A DNA stretch of 64,000 bases from Salinimonas lutimaris (GTDB lineage: Bacteria > Pseudomonadota > Gammaproteobacteria > Enterobacterales > Alteromonadaceae), in contig NZ_CP036536.1 of assembly GCF_005222225.1 (NCBI RefSeq), forward strand, positions 3,186,001-3,250,000. The letters run 5' to 3'. The position numbers and the translations under genes are program-made. Below the pieces are notes generated by a model that saw only the letters and a program-made list of their open reading frames with translations, ran no database searches and was not told the origin of the DNA. This document shows positions 10,309 through 17,102 of the stretch, piece by piece. How positions within the stretch are numbered: position 1 is the stretch's first letter; the number at the start of each line of letters is the position of its first letter.

Positions 10309-11043
10309 TTAATTAACTTTAAATTCTTCCCAGCACGCCAGCAGTTTATGCATGGCATCGTGCACCGGACAATGGATATCCAGCCATTTCCCGCTTAACG
10401 GGTGCTGTACGCCTAATCGAGTACAGGTGAGGGCCAGGTTAGTAAAATTAAACTGTTGCCGCATAAATTTATTTTGCTTGCCGTCGCCATGGGTGGTGTC
10501 ACCGATGATTGGGTTGCGTAGATGCACCATGTGCCGGCGTAGCTGATGTTTACGCCCGGAGTGAGGAAACAGCTTTACATAGGTATAACGCGAGCTGGAA
10601 TATCTGCCCGACTGAAAAGGCAGCACAAAGCGCTGCACCGGGGTATAGAAAGTACAGGCCGGTTGTGGGGGAATGGCCCCGCGATCCTTGTCGGCAATTT
10701 TATCAGCCTTGAATTTGAGCGCATAATCTACCATGCCGTCAGCATGAATATGCCCGCGCACAATCGCCGCGTATTCTTTTTGCACAGTCCTGGCCATCAT
10801 CTGCTGGCCGACCTCACTGGCAATCTGACCAGAAAAGGCAAATAACAGAACACCGGACGTTGGCCGGTCGAGCCGGTGTACCGGAAACACATGCTGGCCA
10901 ATCTGGTCGCGAAGCATCTGCACCGCAAAACGGGTTTCGTGTTTGTCAATTGGGCTGCGATGCACCAGCAGACCACAGGGCTTTTCAATGGCGATCAGGG
11001 TATCATCCTGATACAGGATGCGTAACGGTGTATCAGTCATCAT
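10309..11043 (-). CDS. truC: tRNA pseudouridine(65) synthase
   Basis: TruC converts U65 in certain tRNAs to pseudouridine. The 244-residue protein belongs to the RluA-type family: PLRILYQDDTLIAIEKPCGL at the start and the catalytic motif PVHRLDRPTSGVLLFA, with the Asp of HRLDR as the nucleophile. GRKHQLRRHMVHL and PIIGDTTHGD follow, the second being the block that is typical of TruC. Its ATG comes three bases after the yqcC stop. A second ATG immediately follows the first and could also be used. Confidence 0.93.
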   Translation of the reverse strand: MMTDTPLRILYQDDTLIAIEKPCGLLVHRSPIDKHETRFAVQMLRDQIGQHVFPVHRLDRPTSGVLLFAFSGQIASEVGQQMMARTVQKEYAAIVRGHIHADGMVDYALKFKADKIADKDRGAIPPQPACTFYTPVQRFVLPFQSGRYSSSRYTYVKLFPHSGRKHQLRRHMVHLRNPIIGDTTHGDGKQNKFMRQQFNFTNLALTCTRLGVQHPLSGKWLDIHCPVHDAMHKLLACWEEFKVN

Positions 11044-11046
11044 GAA

Positions 11047-11361
11047 TTATCGGATTTTACTCAGGTTGTCGAGCACCATCAGCAAGTGGACTAACGGCAT
11101 ATGTTCCTGTCCATAAGCTTCATGAGCCATGGGAGCCACCGCCATGTCCGCAGGTAACTGCTGATGCAGCTGAACATGTTCACGTATACCGGGCAGGTAA
11201 ATAAACTGCAGCCATTGTTCAAACGATAGCGTATCGATGGCAAATGGCTCCCGGGAGGCTAGCGCAGAGGGCTCGGGCTGCGTTTCGCTCCACAAGCGGG
11301 CCGCTTTGAGATAAGCGATAATGTCGTCTAATTTGGCGTCTATAAAAGCAATATCAGTCAC
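11047..11361 (-). CDS. yqcC: YqcC family protein
   Basis: A 104-residue protein of the YqcC (DUF446) family, whose function is not known. The recognisable core is LSFEQWLQFIYLPGIREHV in the middle, followed by an alpha-helical C-terminal part. It starts at GTG with a weak ribosome binding site. It is the first gene of a yqcC-truC-yqcA transcript, with a good promoter 30-70 bases upstream. In E. coli yqcC also neighbours csrB; here two plus-strand genes lie between them. Confidence 0.88.
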   Translation of the reverse strand: MTDIAFIDAKLDDIIAYLKAARLWSETQPEPSALASREPFAIDTLSFEQWLQFIYLPGIREHVQLHQQLPADMAVAPMAHEAYGQEHMPLVHLLMVLDNLSKIR

Positions 11362-11399
11362 AATTTACTAACTTTACAACAGGGTTAAAAATTTTACCC

Positions 11400-11428
11400 A
11401 GTATAGCAAGGCCAGACTGGCTGGTCAT
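11400..11428 (-). promoter_or_regulatory. Sigma-70 promoter for yqcC-truC-yqcA
   Basis: Minus strand: ATGACC (11423-11428), 17 bases, TATACT (11400-11405). The predicted start is near 11393, about 30 bases ahead of the yqcC GTG. Confidence 0.55.
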
Positions 11429-11486
11429 CGGCTGTTTGGGTGGGTAAACTAGGCGTCTTTTCACCCCCCTGAACTTTAGAGGCATT

Positions 11487-12551
11487 ATGAGCGCAGAACG
11501 TATCGAGTCGATCAGTGAGTTTTTACTTCATGCTGGCACAAACTTTAGCGTACTTGATATGGGCCGGGGCATGGCAGAATTGCCTGCGCAGACGTTCCTG
11601 GAAATAGAAAACGGTCAACGTGTGGTCCCCTGGCCACGCCAGCAACACGCCTGGTTTGCGGTTATTTTCTGGAATAATCAGCCACAGGCACAAGAATATA
11701 TCTGGTTTTTAAAGTTTCCGGTGGATGAACAGGGATTGCTGGTCACAGCCACCCGCAACCATTTTTTACAGATTATTGTTGATGCGCTGGGGTCAAGCCT
11801 GAGTGAAGACACAGAAAAAGCAGAAAAACTGCCGGATAACCCGTATACCTTTGTACCCAATCAGTCTGTTATGGCTCAGTTCAGTGCATTCACCCGCCAG
11901 TTATTTAACAAGCCTCTAGCGAAGGGAGCAACTGAAGTCGAGGAATATATCCGTCACCCGGCCGTTATGGACTGGACTAAACTGTCGGTACAGGCTATTG
12001 CTGATGTCGCATTGCGCCTGCCCGATAAAGCCCTTAGCGAGCCTCTGATTCGTCAGATGGACTTATATGCGGCTGACTTTATTCAGACCTTGTTGCATGC
12101 GGCTGAAAATACGCCTCTGCCGGATGAATTTGAGCAGGCGCTGGTGACTACCCTTGAGCAGGGTCTTACCCCCGATGATGAAAAACGTCTGGATCTGGCT
12201 CGCCTGCGCGCCCTGGCGAGCAGCCAGCCGGCGCCCCGTGTTCAGCGCTTACTGACACAGTTACTGGCCCCTGAGCAACCGGTTGACATGGATACATTAA
12301 GTGTCATTGCAGGCCGGCATTTTGTGCAGTTTGATGAGTCCCTGCTAAAAGCCTTTTTTGAACAGGTGGCGATGGTTGATGAGAAAAAGCAGTTTAATGG
12401 TGCGCTGTTTCAAGGCTTTTTTGCCGATCTGGTGCGTTTACCCGTATTACGCGACCAGGTGCTGGCCTTGCTACGCACCCCTGAGCGCAGCGACAGTCTG
12501 GCTCGCGCTATTGGGACCTTGTTCTCACAAACCCGGGGAGCACAGTCGTGA
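11487..12551 (+). CDS. DUF3549 family protein
   Basis: A soluble, mainly helical 354-residue protein that I assign to the DUF3549 family of gammaproteobacteria from its start (MSAERIESISEFLLHAGTNF, then VLDMGRGMAELP) and its position. No catalytic motif is evident. The second half is rich in Leu and Ala with repeated helix pairs. It overlaps the next gene by four bases (GTGA), so the two are coupled and probably work together. The pair lies between yqcC and csrB and points convergently towards csrB. Function unknown. Confidence 0.8.
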   Translation: MSAERIESISEFLLHAGTNFSVLDMGRGMAELPAQTFLEIENGQRVVPWPRQQHAWFAVIFWNNQPQAQEYIWFLKFPVDEQGLLVTATRNHFLQIIVDALGSSLSEDTEKAEKLPDNPYTFVPNQSVMAQFSAFTRQLFNKPLAKGATEVEEYIRHPAVMDWTKLSVQAIADVALRLPDKALSEPLIRQMDLYAADFIQTLLHAAENTPLPDEFEQALVTTLEQGLTPDDEKRLDLARLRALASSQPAPRVQRLLTQLLAPEQPVDMDTLSVIAGRHFVQFDESLLKAFFEQVAMVDEKKQFNGALFQGFFADLVRLPVLRDQVLALLRTPERSDSLARAIGTLFSQTRGAQS

Positions 12552-12853
12552 CACTGGGTGAGGTAATTCTGCTGTTAGTCATGGTGGTTGTGGCCATGCA
12601 GTTTTGGCGTATTCGCAGTATCAGTGAACAGGCTAATCAGCAAATTGCCCGCTATTGTCAGACCCATAATCTGCAGCTGCTGGCAGTGGCCAGAAAACAA
12701 ACCCGTTTGTCGTTTCGTTATGGCAAGCTTGACTGGCTATCGGTATTTATATTTGAGTTTTCCGGCAATGGAGAAGATAAGTATACCGGTGAAGTGCAGA
12801 TGATAGGACGCAACGTCATCAATACTGAGTTGCTTCCCTACCGGGTGAGTTAG
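12548..12853 (+). CDS. DUF3301 family small membrane-anchored protein
   Basis: A 101-residue protein with one N-terminal membrane segment (about residues 3-18, LGEVILLLVMVVVAMQFW) followed by a short soluble domain containing LQLLAVARKQTRLSF and FEFSGNGEDKYTGEV. The topology and sequence fit the DUF3301 family. It starts with GTG inside the stop of the DUF3549 gene. Its own stop lies 30 bases before the 3' end of the convergent csrB RNA, whose terminator stem may also serve this transcript. Function unknown. Confidence 0.8.
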   Translation: MTLGEVILLLVMVVVAMQFWRIRSISEQANQQIARYCQTHNLQLLAVARKQTRLSFRYGKLDWLSVFIFEFSGNGEDKYTGEVQMIGRNVINTELLPYRVS

Positions 12854-12882
12854 CGTTTGAGACTTTGCCGTCGTCAAAAACG

Positions 12883-12917
12883 TCAAAAAAAGCGACAACA
12901 ATATTGCTGCCGCTTTC
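12883..12917 (-). terminator. Intrinsic terminator of the CsrB-like RNA
   Basis: Minus strand: a 10 bp stem (AAGCGGCAGC with GTTGTCGCTT, two G-T wobbles), a 6 nt AATATT loop and a run of T. In the other direction the stem is followed by TTTCTTT, so it may partly terminate the convergent DUF3549-DUF3301 transcript. Confidence 0.9.
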
Positions 12918-13719
12918 TTTGAATTTTGAGCATCCATCTCTGCTGTCCGTAGCAACAGGTCAATCATGACCTAAATCCATGTACGCCCTTTCCCTCTTAT
13001 CCCGCAAGTCCTGTGCGGGCTGCCGTTCCATTGACAGTTCCCTTTTCCATTGGTCCTTACATCACAACACATCCTTCATGTTGCAACCCTCGTCCCTGAG
13101 GTGGTCCCTAGACGCCTGCCTGGCTTAACTCCCTCTCCTGCCGGTGTTCCATGCCGGCTCCTGTGCATCCCTGCTACGTTGTTCCTTTAACGTAATCTCA
13201 CCCCTGAGATGTCCTTTTTTGCCAATCCCTGGCCTGTCTTCCTTTTCACTCCCTGATTCTCTTCCATGATTTCCGCAGGTCCGGCGCTCCCTGCCGACAC
13301 CTGCGCTTCCCTGCAGCGTCAGTTCCCTTGACGCACACTCACTACAGTGAGCATTCCTTTGTGCCTGCCTGGCATATCGTCCCTGATTACCCACACTCCC
13401 TGTGGGCTCACGCTCCTTGTTTAGCCTGACACTCCTTGTGCCAGCTTCCCTGCCGCTCGCCTCCCTGCGCGCTATCCCTTTAACGCCGATCCCTTTGGCG
13501 TATTACCATCCACTGGCTTGTCCTTCGACCATACCGGCCGTGTTCCCTTTCCTTTAACCTTATTCCTTAAGGTGTCTTCATCTGTGAAGATGTCCGGGCT
13601 CACTCCTTTGAACTGTCCTTTGTCCTTAAGTCCGTTTCTCAACCAATCCGTGTTGACTAACTGTTCCCTAAGTTCCAATCTAGTTCGTGTCGTCCTGACT
13701 CGTCGTGTCTCCCTGTGAC
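12884..13719 (-). ncRNA. csrB: CsrB-family CsrA-sequestering RNA, unusually long
   Basis: An untranslated minus-strand RNA of about 836 nt. I counted 53 GGA triplets on this strand, about one per 16 bases, mostly as AGGGA, AAGGA or CAGGA. Several are exposed in loops of perfect stems: CCCGCA/TGCGGG with loop CAGGACT (13001-13019), GCGTCA/TGACGC with loop AGGGAAC (13316-13334), CCCACA/TGTGGG with GGGAG (13390-13406), ACGCC/GGCGT (13483-13501), ACGTT/AACGT (13176-13193) and ACCTTA/TAAGGT with AGGAA (13557-13573). This is the design of CsrB RNAs, which titrate the translational regulator CsrA. The 5' end (GTCACAGGGAGACACGACG) resembles that of E. coli CsrB as I recall it, and the locus between yqcC and syd is syntenic. 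A strong terminator ends it. E. coli CsrB is about 370 nt, so this is about twice as long. Open frames across it are short and have no family features. Confidence 0.9.
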
Positions 13720-13723
13720 AGAA

Positions 13724-13732
13724 ACTATAGTA
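13724..13732 (-). promoter_or_regulatory. -10 region of the csrB promoter
   Basis: Minus strand TACTATAGT contains overlapping -10 candidates (TACTAT, TATAGT) six to eight bases before the proposed start at 13719. No good -35 lies at 16-18 bases, which suits an activator-dependent promoter. Confidence 0.55.
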
Positions 13733-13822
13733 CGACTCACAAAAACCTTTGCGACCGCTATTTCAATATTTTTTCGTGTTAATCTGATTACTGAATCTGA
13801 ATAATCTTATTTTTCTATTAAT

Positions 13823-13835
13823 TAACAATTAGATA
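13823..13835. promoter_or_regulatory. Candidate IHF site upstream of csrB
   Basis: TAACAATTAGATA matches the IHF consensus (YAANNNNTTGATW) at all defined positions but one, in an AT-rich stretch between the GacA/UvrY-type box and the promoter. IHF is known to act at the E. coli csrB promoter. The match is weak evidence by itself. Confidence 0.3.
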
Positions 13836-13888
13836 CGAGAAAATCATACATCTTTCGTCTAATAAAAAGGGAGAAAAACCTACAAAAA

Positions 13889-13906
13889 TGTACGAAATGT
13901 CTTACA
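13889..13906. promoter_or_regulatory. GacA/UvrY-type upstream activating box for csrB
   Basis: TGTACGAAATGTCTTACA fits the GacA/UvrY/LetA consensus TGTAAG-N6-CTTACA with one mismatch. It is centred about 180 bases upstream of the proposed csrB start, the distance typical for csrB and rsm RNA promoters, whose transcription needs a BarA/UvrY-type two-component system. Confidence 0.7.
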
Positions 13907-13955
13907 TGGGTTGTCCTAAATTTCTACAACATTCCCATGTCGCTGATCGAAACTT

Positions 13956-14597
13956 TTATGCACCTGGTCTTATTTTGAACAATAACTGGCCTGTAACGCC
14001 GGCTACCTGAAGAGATTTCAATACGCTAAAGCCACAATCCTGAAACAAGGACTGATAGGCAGGTAAGGTTGCAAAAACCGCCGCTCCGTTTGAGGTGACA
14101 GACTCACCAACCACTGTTTCGATGGCACCGACCAGAATATGTCCCATCCCCTGATGCTGGTATTCAGGGTGAACGGCAATCAGGGAAATCATATGACAGG
14201 ATGGATCCGGCAAGGCTGAGAAAATCTGGGTTTCTTTGTCTACAAACTGACGGGTACCGGCTAATCCGGCGGTCAGCATCATCTTAAACCGCCAGTTCCA
14301 TAATCTGGCCGGCGTGAACCCCGCGTACGGCAGACAAAGACAGGCAACCGCCAGCAAACGGGATTCGTAGTACAGCCCCAATATGACCTGCTGACTGTCC
14401 CAAAAAGCGGTTAGTTCCTGTTTCAGTGCTTGTCGTAAACGACTTTCAAAGCCTTCTCTGGCTTGATCAAAAATCACCGACAGAACCGCGTCATCATGAT
14501 AAGCCGCGTATAGCACCGAGGCTGCCGCATTCAGATCATCCGGGCTCAGATAACTGGCAGTGATATTATCGGCAGAGATAGAATGATTGACGGACAT
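13956..14597 (-). CDS. GNAT family N-acetyltransferase
   Basis: A 213-residue protein with the acetyl-CoA binding fold of GNAT enzymes: MISLIAVHPEYQHQGMGHIL is the strand 4 / motif A region with the Q-x-x-G-x-G/A pattern (QHQGMG), followed by a C-terminal FATLPAYQSLFQDCGF segment typical of the family. The substrate cannot be read from sequence. A GGAG ribosome binding site lies seven bases ahead of the ATG. It stands alone between csrB and a lipoprotein gene. The csrB activating region lies just past its stop codon. Confidence 0.85.
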   Translation of the reverse strand: MSVNHSISADNITASYLSPDDLNAAASVLYAAYHDDAVLSVIFDQAREGFESRLRQALKQELTAFWDSQQVILGLYYESRLLAVACLCLPYAGFTPARLWNWRFKMMLTAGLAGTRQFVDKETQIFSALPDPSCHMISLIAVHPEYQHQGMGHILVGAIETVVGESVTSNGAAVFATLPAYQSLFQDCGFSVLKSLQVAGVTGQLLFKIRPGA

Positions 14598-14685
14598 GAG
14601 CGCGCTCCGTTTGATAATGGCAGGCTTGACTGTTCAGATAATAGCCAGATTTATTATCAAAAGAAACGCATATGGTTAAAACCGG

Positions 14686-15045
14686 TTACAGATACCCGTA
14701 TGCGCTGTCGCCCCATCCGACAAGCTGGCCGTTTTTAAACACCAGCGGAGTGCACTCATCCTTGGTAGTCAGGCCATCTTCCATGGTGCGCTGTGTGCGA
14801 TAGTAAAGTACCCGATAGGTGCCATCATCTTTTTGATGCATTTCACTGAAATCCGCCACCCCCATTTTATTGACAACCTGTTCAAAGGCTGTGCCGGTGC
14901 TCAGATTGGCAATGTGCTTACGGTTATTGAATTCCCGGTCTTCCCATTCGTTGTTGTAACCTTTTCCATTACCATCAACGGAAATCACACAGCCAGATAA
15001 CAAAACCGGTGCGCTGACAGCAAGAGCAAGCATAAGCATTTTCAT
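14686..15045 (-). CDS. DUF3192 family lipoprotein
   Basis: A 119-residue lipoprotein precursor: the signal MKMLMLALAVSAPVLLSGCV ends in the lipobox LSGC, with Cys19 as the acylation site. The mature part carries the DUF3192 pattern (NRKHIANLSTGTAFEQVVNKM, then VLYYRTQRTMEDGLTTKDEC and PLVFKNGQLVGWG). The fold resembles the SmpA/BamE-type small domains, but that is inference. An AAGGGA ribosome binding site precedes the ATG. A paralogue with a membrane anchor instead of a lipid lies at 20081-20455. Function unknown. Confidence 0.85.
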   Translation of the reverse strand: MKMLMLALAVSAPVLLSGCVISVDGNGKGYNNEWEDREFNNRKHIANLSTGTAFEQVVNKMGVADFSEMHQKDDGTYRVLYYRTQRTMEDGLTTKDECTPLVFKNGQLVGWGDSAYGYL

Positions 15046-15276
15046 GAGTGTATCCCTTTCAAATTTTTTATTTATTAATGTGTGTAAAACAAAGTAAACA
15101 AATTGCAGGCCAATTATATCCTTTTGTTTTTAATGCCTTTTTATTTTCACTGTGATAATGAATTTCACAAGATTTGAGAATTTTGACTAAATTATGGTGA
15201 GTTTCGCATTACTGGCTGTATAGTGACGCACAGGTTAATCATGCTAAATTATACTTTTCTCTTAAACAGGTTTGTT

Positions 15277-15579
15277 ATGGGCAGTGATGTGATACAGCAA
15301 CTGGTGATGCTAAGCCACCAGCTTCATCAGCAAGGGCTTCAGCCCAGCGTCGGACTACTTCGAAGCAAAGCACCTATGAAGGTCAGTGTGACGCAGGCCA
15401 TTGATGCGATTAAACGGTTTAACGCCAGTGATAAAGCACCAGCGCCCACCAAGACTGACGATGCCCGCTCAATCGATGCGCTGCAAAAACGAGTGGATAC
15501 ACTGGAAGCCGCCGTCGCCGTACTGGAGCAACGGCTAAATAAGCTCACTCAGGCAGACGCGGACTCAGTGACTGAATAA
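15277..15579 (+). CDS. Small protein with HTH-like N terminus and C-terminal coiled coil
   Basis: A 100-residue protein of unknown function. The N-terminal part (VIQQLVMLSHQLHQQGLQPS, then VGLLRSKAPMKVSVTQAIDA) has the helix pattern of a small winged-helix DNA-binding region like that of KfrA-type proteins. A low-complexity linker (DKAPAPTKTDD) leads to a predicted coiled coil (ALQKRVDTLEAAVAVLEQRL). I chose ATG 15277, with AGG six bases upstream. Starts at 15241 (also with AGG) and GTG 15223 are possible. Its 3' end overlaps the convergent syd gene by 35 bases. Confidence 0.6.
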   Translation: MGSDVIQQLVMLSHQLHQQGLQPSVGLLRSKAPMKVSVTQAIDAIKRFNASDKAPAPTKTDDARSIDALQKRVDTLEAAVAVLEQRLNKLTQADADSVTE

Positions 15580-16099
15580 AAGACACCAAATCGGGGGCCA
15601 GTACTTCGGTGGCTTTTTTGCCCACCCGTTCCAGCAGTACTTCTGCGGTCTGGTTGTCGACAGTCAGAATCAGCTCATCATCACTGGTTAAACCAAAAAA
15701 CAGTGTTTCAGGCTGTTTCAGGCGTCGCTTCATCAACACATGCCCGATGAGATTTTCCTGCAAACGCTCAAAATCCTGCTGGTTAATGACCTGCAGCAGT
15801 TCACAATCTCCCTGTGCTGCGGTAGCCGGCAGATTTTCTGAATAATAACAGCGGAAAAATTCGCAATACTGGGCATTAAGCTTAAGTTCCAGCGCCTTTT
15901 CCACTTCCACAAAGCTGCCCGGCTGTGTCTGCCTGACCGGTCGCCATGCCACCTGTTCGCCGTCTGTGGCCGGATGGCGATGACAAGGTGAATCCCAGCC
16001 GGCTTCATACGTCACTTGCAGTGGCCGCCCTGCTGCATCCGCCTTACTCAGCAGGCTGGTAATAAAACCGTCAAGCACCTGGTCTATAGTTTGTGACAT
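15545..16099 (-). CDS. syd: SecY-interacting protein Syd
   Basis: Syd is a peripheral protein that binds cytosolic loops of SecY and is thought to check the translocon. The 184-residue length matches the E. coli protein (181). Family features include VLDGFITSLLSKADAAGRPL at the N terminus, SPCHRHPATDGEQVAWRPV in the acidic-cleft region, and YCEFFRCYYSENLPA. It is divergent from queF, as in E. coli, and csrB lies further along on the same strand. Its last 35 bases overlap the small plus-strand gene. Confidence 0.92.
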   Translation of the reverse strand: MSQTIDQVLDGFITSLLSKADAAGRPLQVTYEAGWDSPCHRHPATDGEQVAWRPVRQTQPGSFVEVEKALELKLNAQYCEFFRCYYSENLPATAAQGDCELLQVINQQDFERLQENLIGHVLMKRRLKQPETLFFGLTSDDELILTVDNQTAEVLLERVGKKATEVLAPDLVSFIQSLSPRLPE

Positions 16100-16194
16100 A
16101 AGCTGATAACATCCTCATTTTGATAAGTTCGGCAAACCGACGATTTGATCGTACAATTCACGATAATGCTAAGTTTACGTTTTATCAGGTTGTT

Positions 16195-17034
16195 ATGACA
16201 AACAAATACACCACATCACTCCCCGAAGGCCTGACGCTGGGCCAGAGCGTGGATTATGAAGCCAATTATAATCCGGCGTTGTTGCAAGGGGTGCCCCGGG
16301 CACTGAGTCGCGATGCTCAGGGTATTCGCGCTGATGCGTTACCTTTTGATGGCCATGACACCTGGACGGGTTTTGAACTGTCCTGGCTTAACCATAAAGG
16401 CAAACCTCAGGTGGGTATTGTAGAGTGTCACGTACCGGTGACCTCAGCCAACCTGATCGAGTCAAAATCGTTCAAGCTGTATCTCAACAGCTTCAATCAG
16501 ACCCGGTTTGCGTCCACCGCCAGTGTAAAAGACACACTGACCCGGGATTTATCTGCCTGTGCCGGCGAACCCGTGAATGTGAGCGTCTATCTGCCACAGG
16601 AATTTAATGGATTTGATATTCGCGATTTGCCCGGCGAATGTATTGACGATTTGGATATCGAGGTGGATAGCTACACGCCAGACAGCAATCTGCTACTGAC
16701 TACCGAGCAGCATGTTGAAGAAACCCTGGTCAGCCACCTGTTGAAATCAAACTGCCTGATTACCAGTCAGCCGGACTGGGCCAGCATCATCATCCGTTAC
16801 CACGGGCAGCAACTGGACCGTGAAGCCCTGTTGCGCTATCTCATCGGTTTTCGTCAGCATAATGAGTTTCATGAACAGTGCGTGGAGCGCATATTTACCG
16901 ATTTACTGGCCTTGCCCGGCATGCAGAAGCTGACCGTGCTGGCGCGCTACACCCGTCGTGGTGGCCTGGATATCAACCCGTTCCGGTCTAATTTTGAGTC
17001 TCCCTACCCTCGTCTCAGAACGGCCCGACAGTAA
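16195..17034 (+). CDS. queF: NADPH-dependent 7-cyano-7-deazaguanine reductase
   Basis: QueF reduces preQ0 to preQ1, the only known biological nitrile reduction, in the synthesis of the tRNA base queuosine. At 279 residues this is the bimodular (YqcD) type. The first module has [17 protein letters not shown] for substrate contact and the second carries the catalytic Cys in [15 protein letters not shown] and the [13 protein letters not shown] helix. The true start is ATG 16195 ([20 protein letters not shown]). An upstream frame to 16120 only adds a non-family extension. Confidence 0.95.
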   Translation: MTNKYTTSLPEGLTLGQSVDYEANYNPALLQGVPRALSRDAQGIRADALPFDGHDTWTGFELSWLNHKGKPQVGIVECHVPVTSANLIESKSFKLYLNSFNQTRFASTASVKDTLTRDLSACAGEPVNVSVYLPQEFNGFDIRDLPGECIDDLDIEVDSYTPDSNLLLTTEQHVEETLVSHLLKSNCLITSQPDWASIIIRYHGQQLDREALLRYLIGFRQHNEFHEQCVERIFTDLLALPGMQKLTVLARYTRRGGLDINPFRSNFESPYPRLRTARQ

Positions 17035-17102
17035 TCGGGCAAATCGAGCTGGCTTATGCCACACTAACTATATAATCGTAAGCAATGGAATGAATTTCCT
17101 GC

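Noticed and set aside
13125-13718. Open frames within the csrB region (minus 13125-13394 and 13472-13678, plus 13518-13718)
   Set aside because: Their products are low in complexity and resemble no protein family, none has a good ribosome binding site, and the DNA is better explained by repeated GGA hairpins of a regulatory RNA.
12920-13720. Possible CRISPR array or tandem DNA repeat
   Set aside because: The recurring TCCCT/TCCTT units are very short, spaced irregularly and embedded in different stems. There is no constant repeat of 25-40 bases and no cas gene.
13720-13955. A second small RNA or gene upstream of csrB
   Set aside because: The stretch is AT-rich with regulatory-looking sites only; there is no terminator hairpin and no open frame of note.
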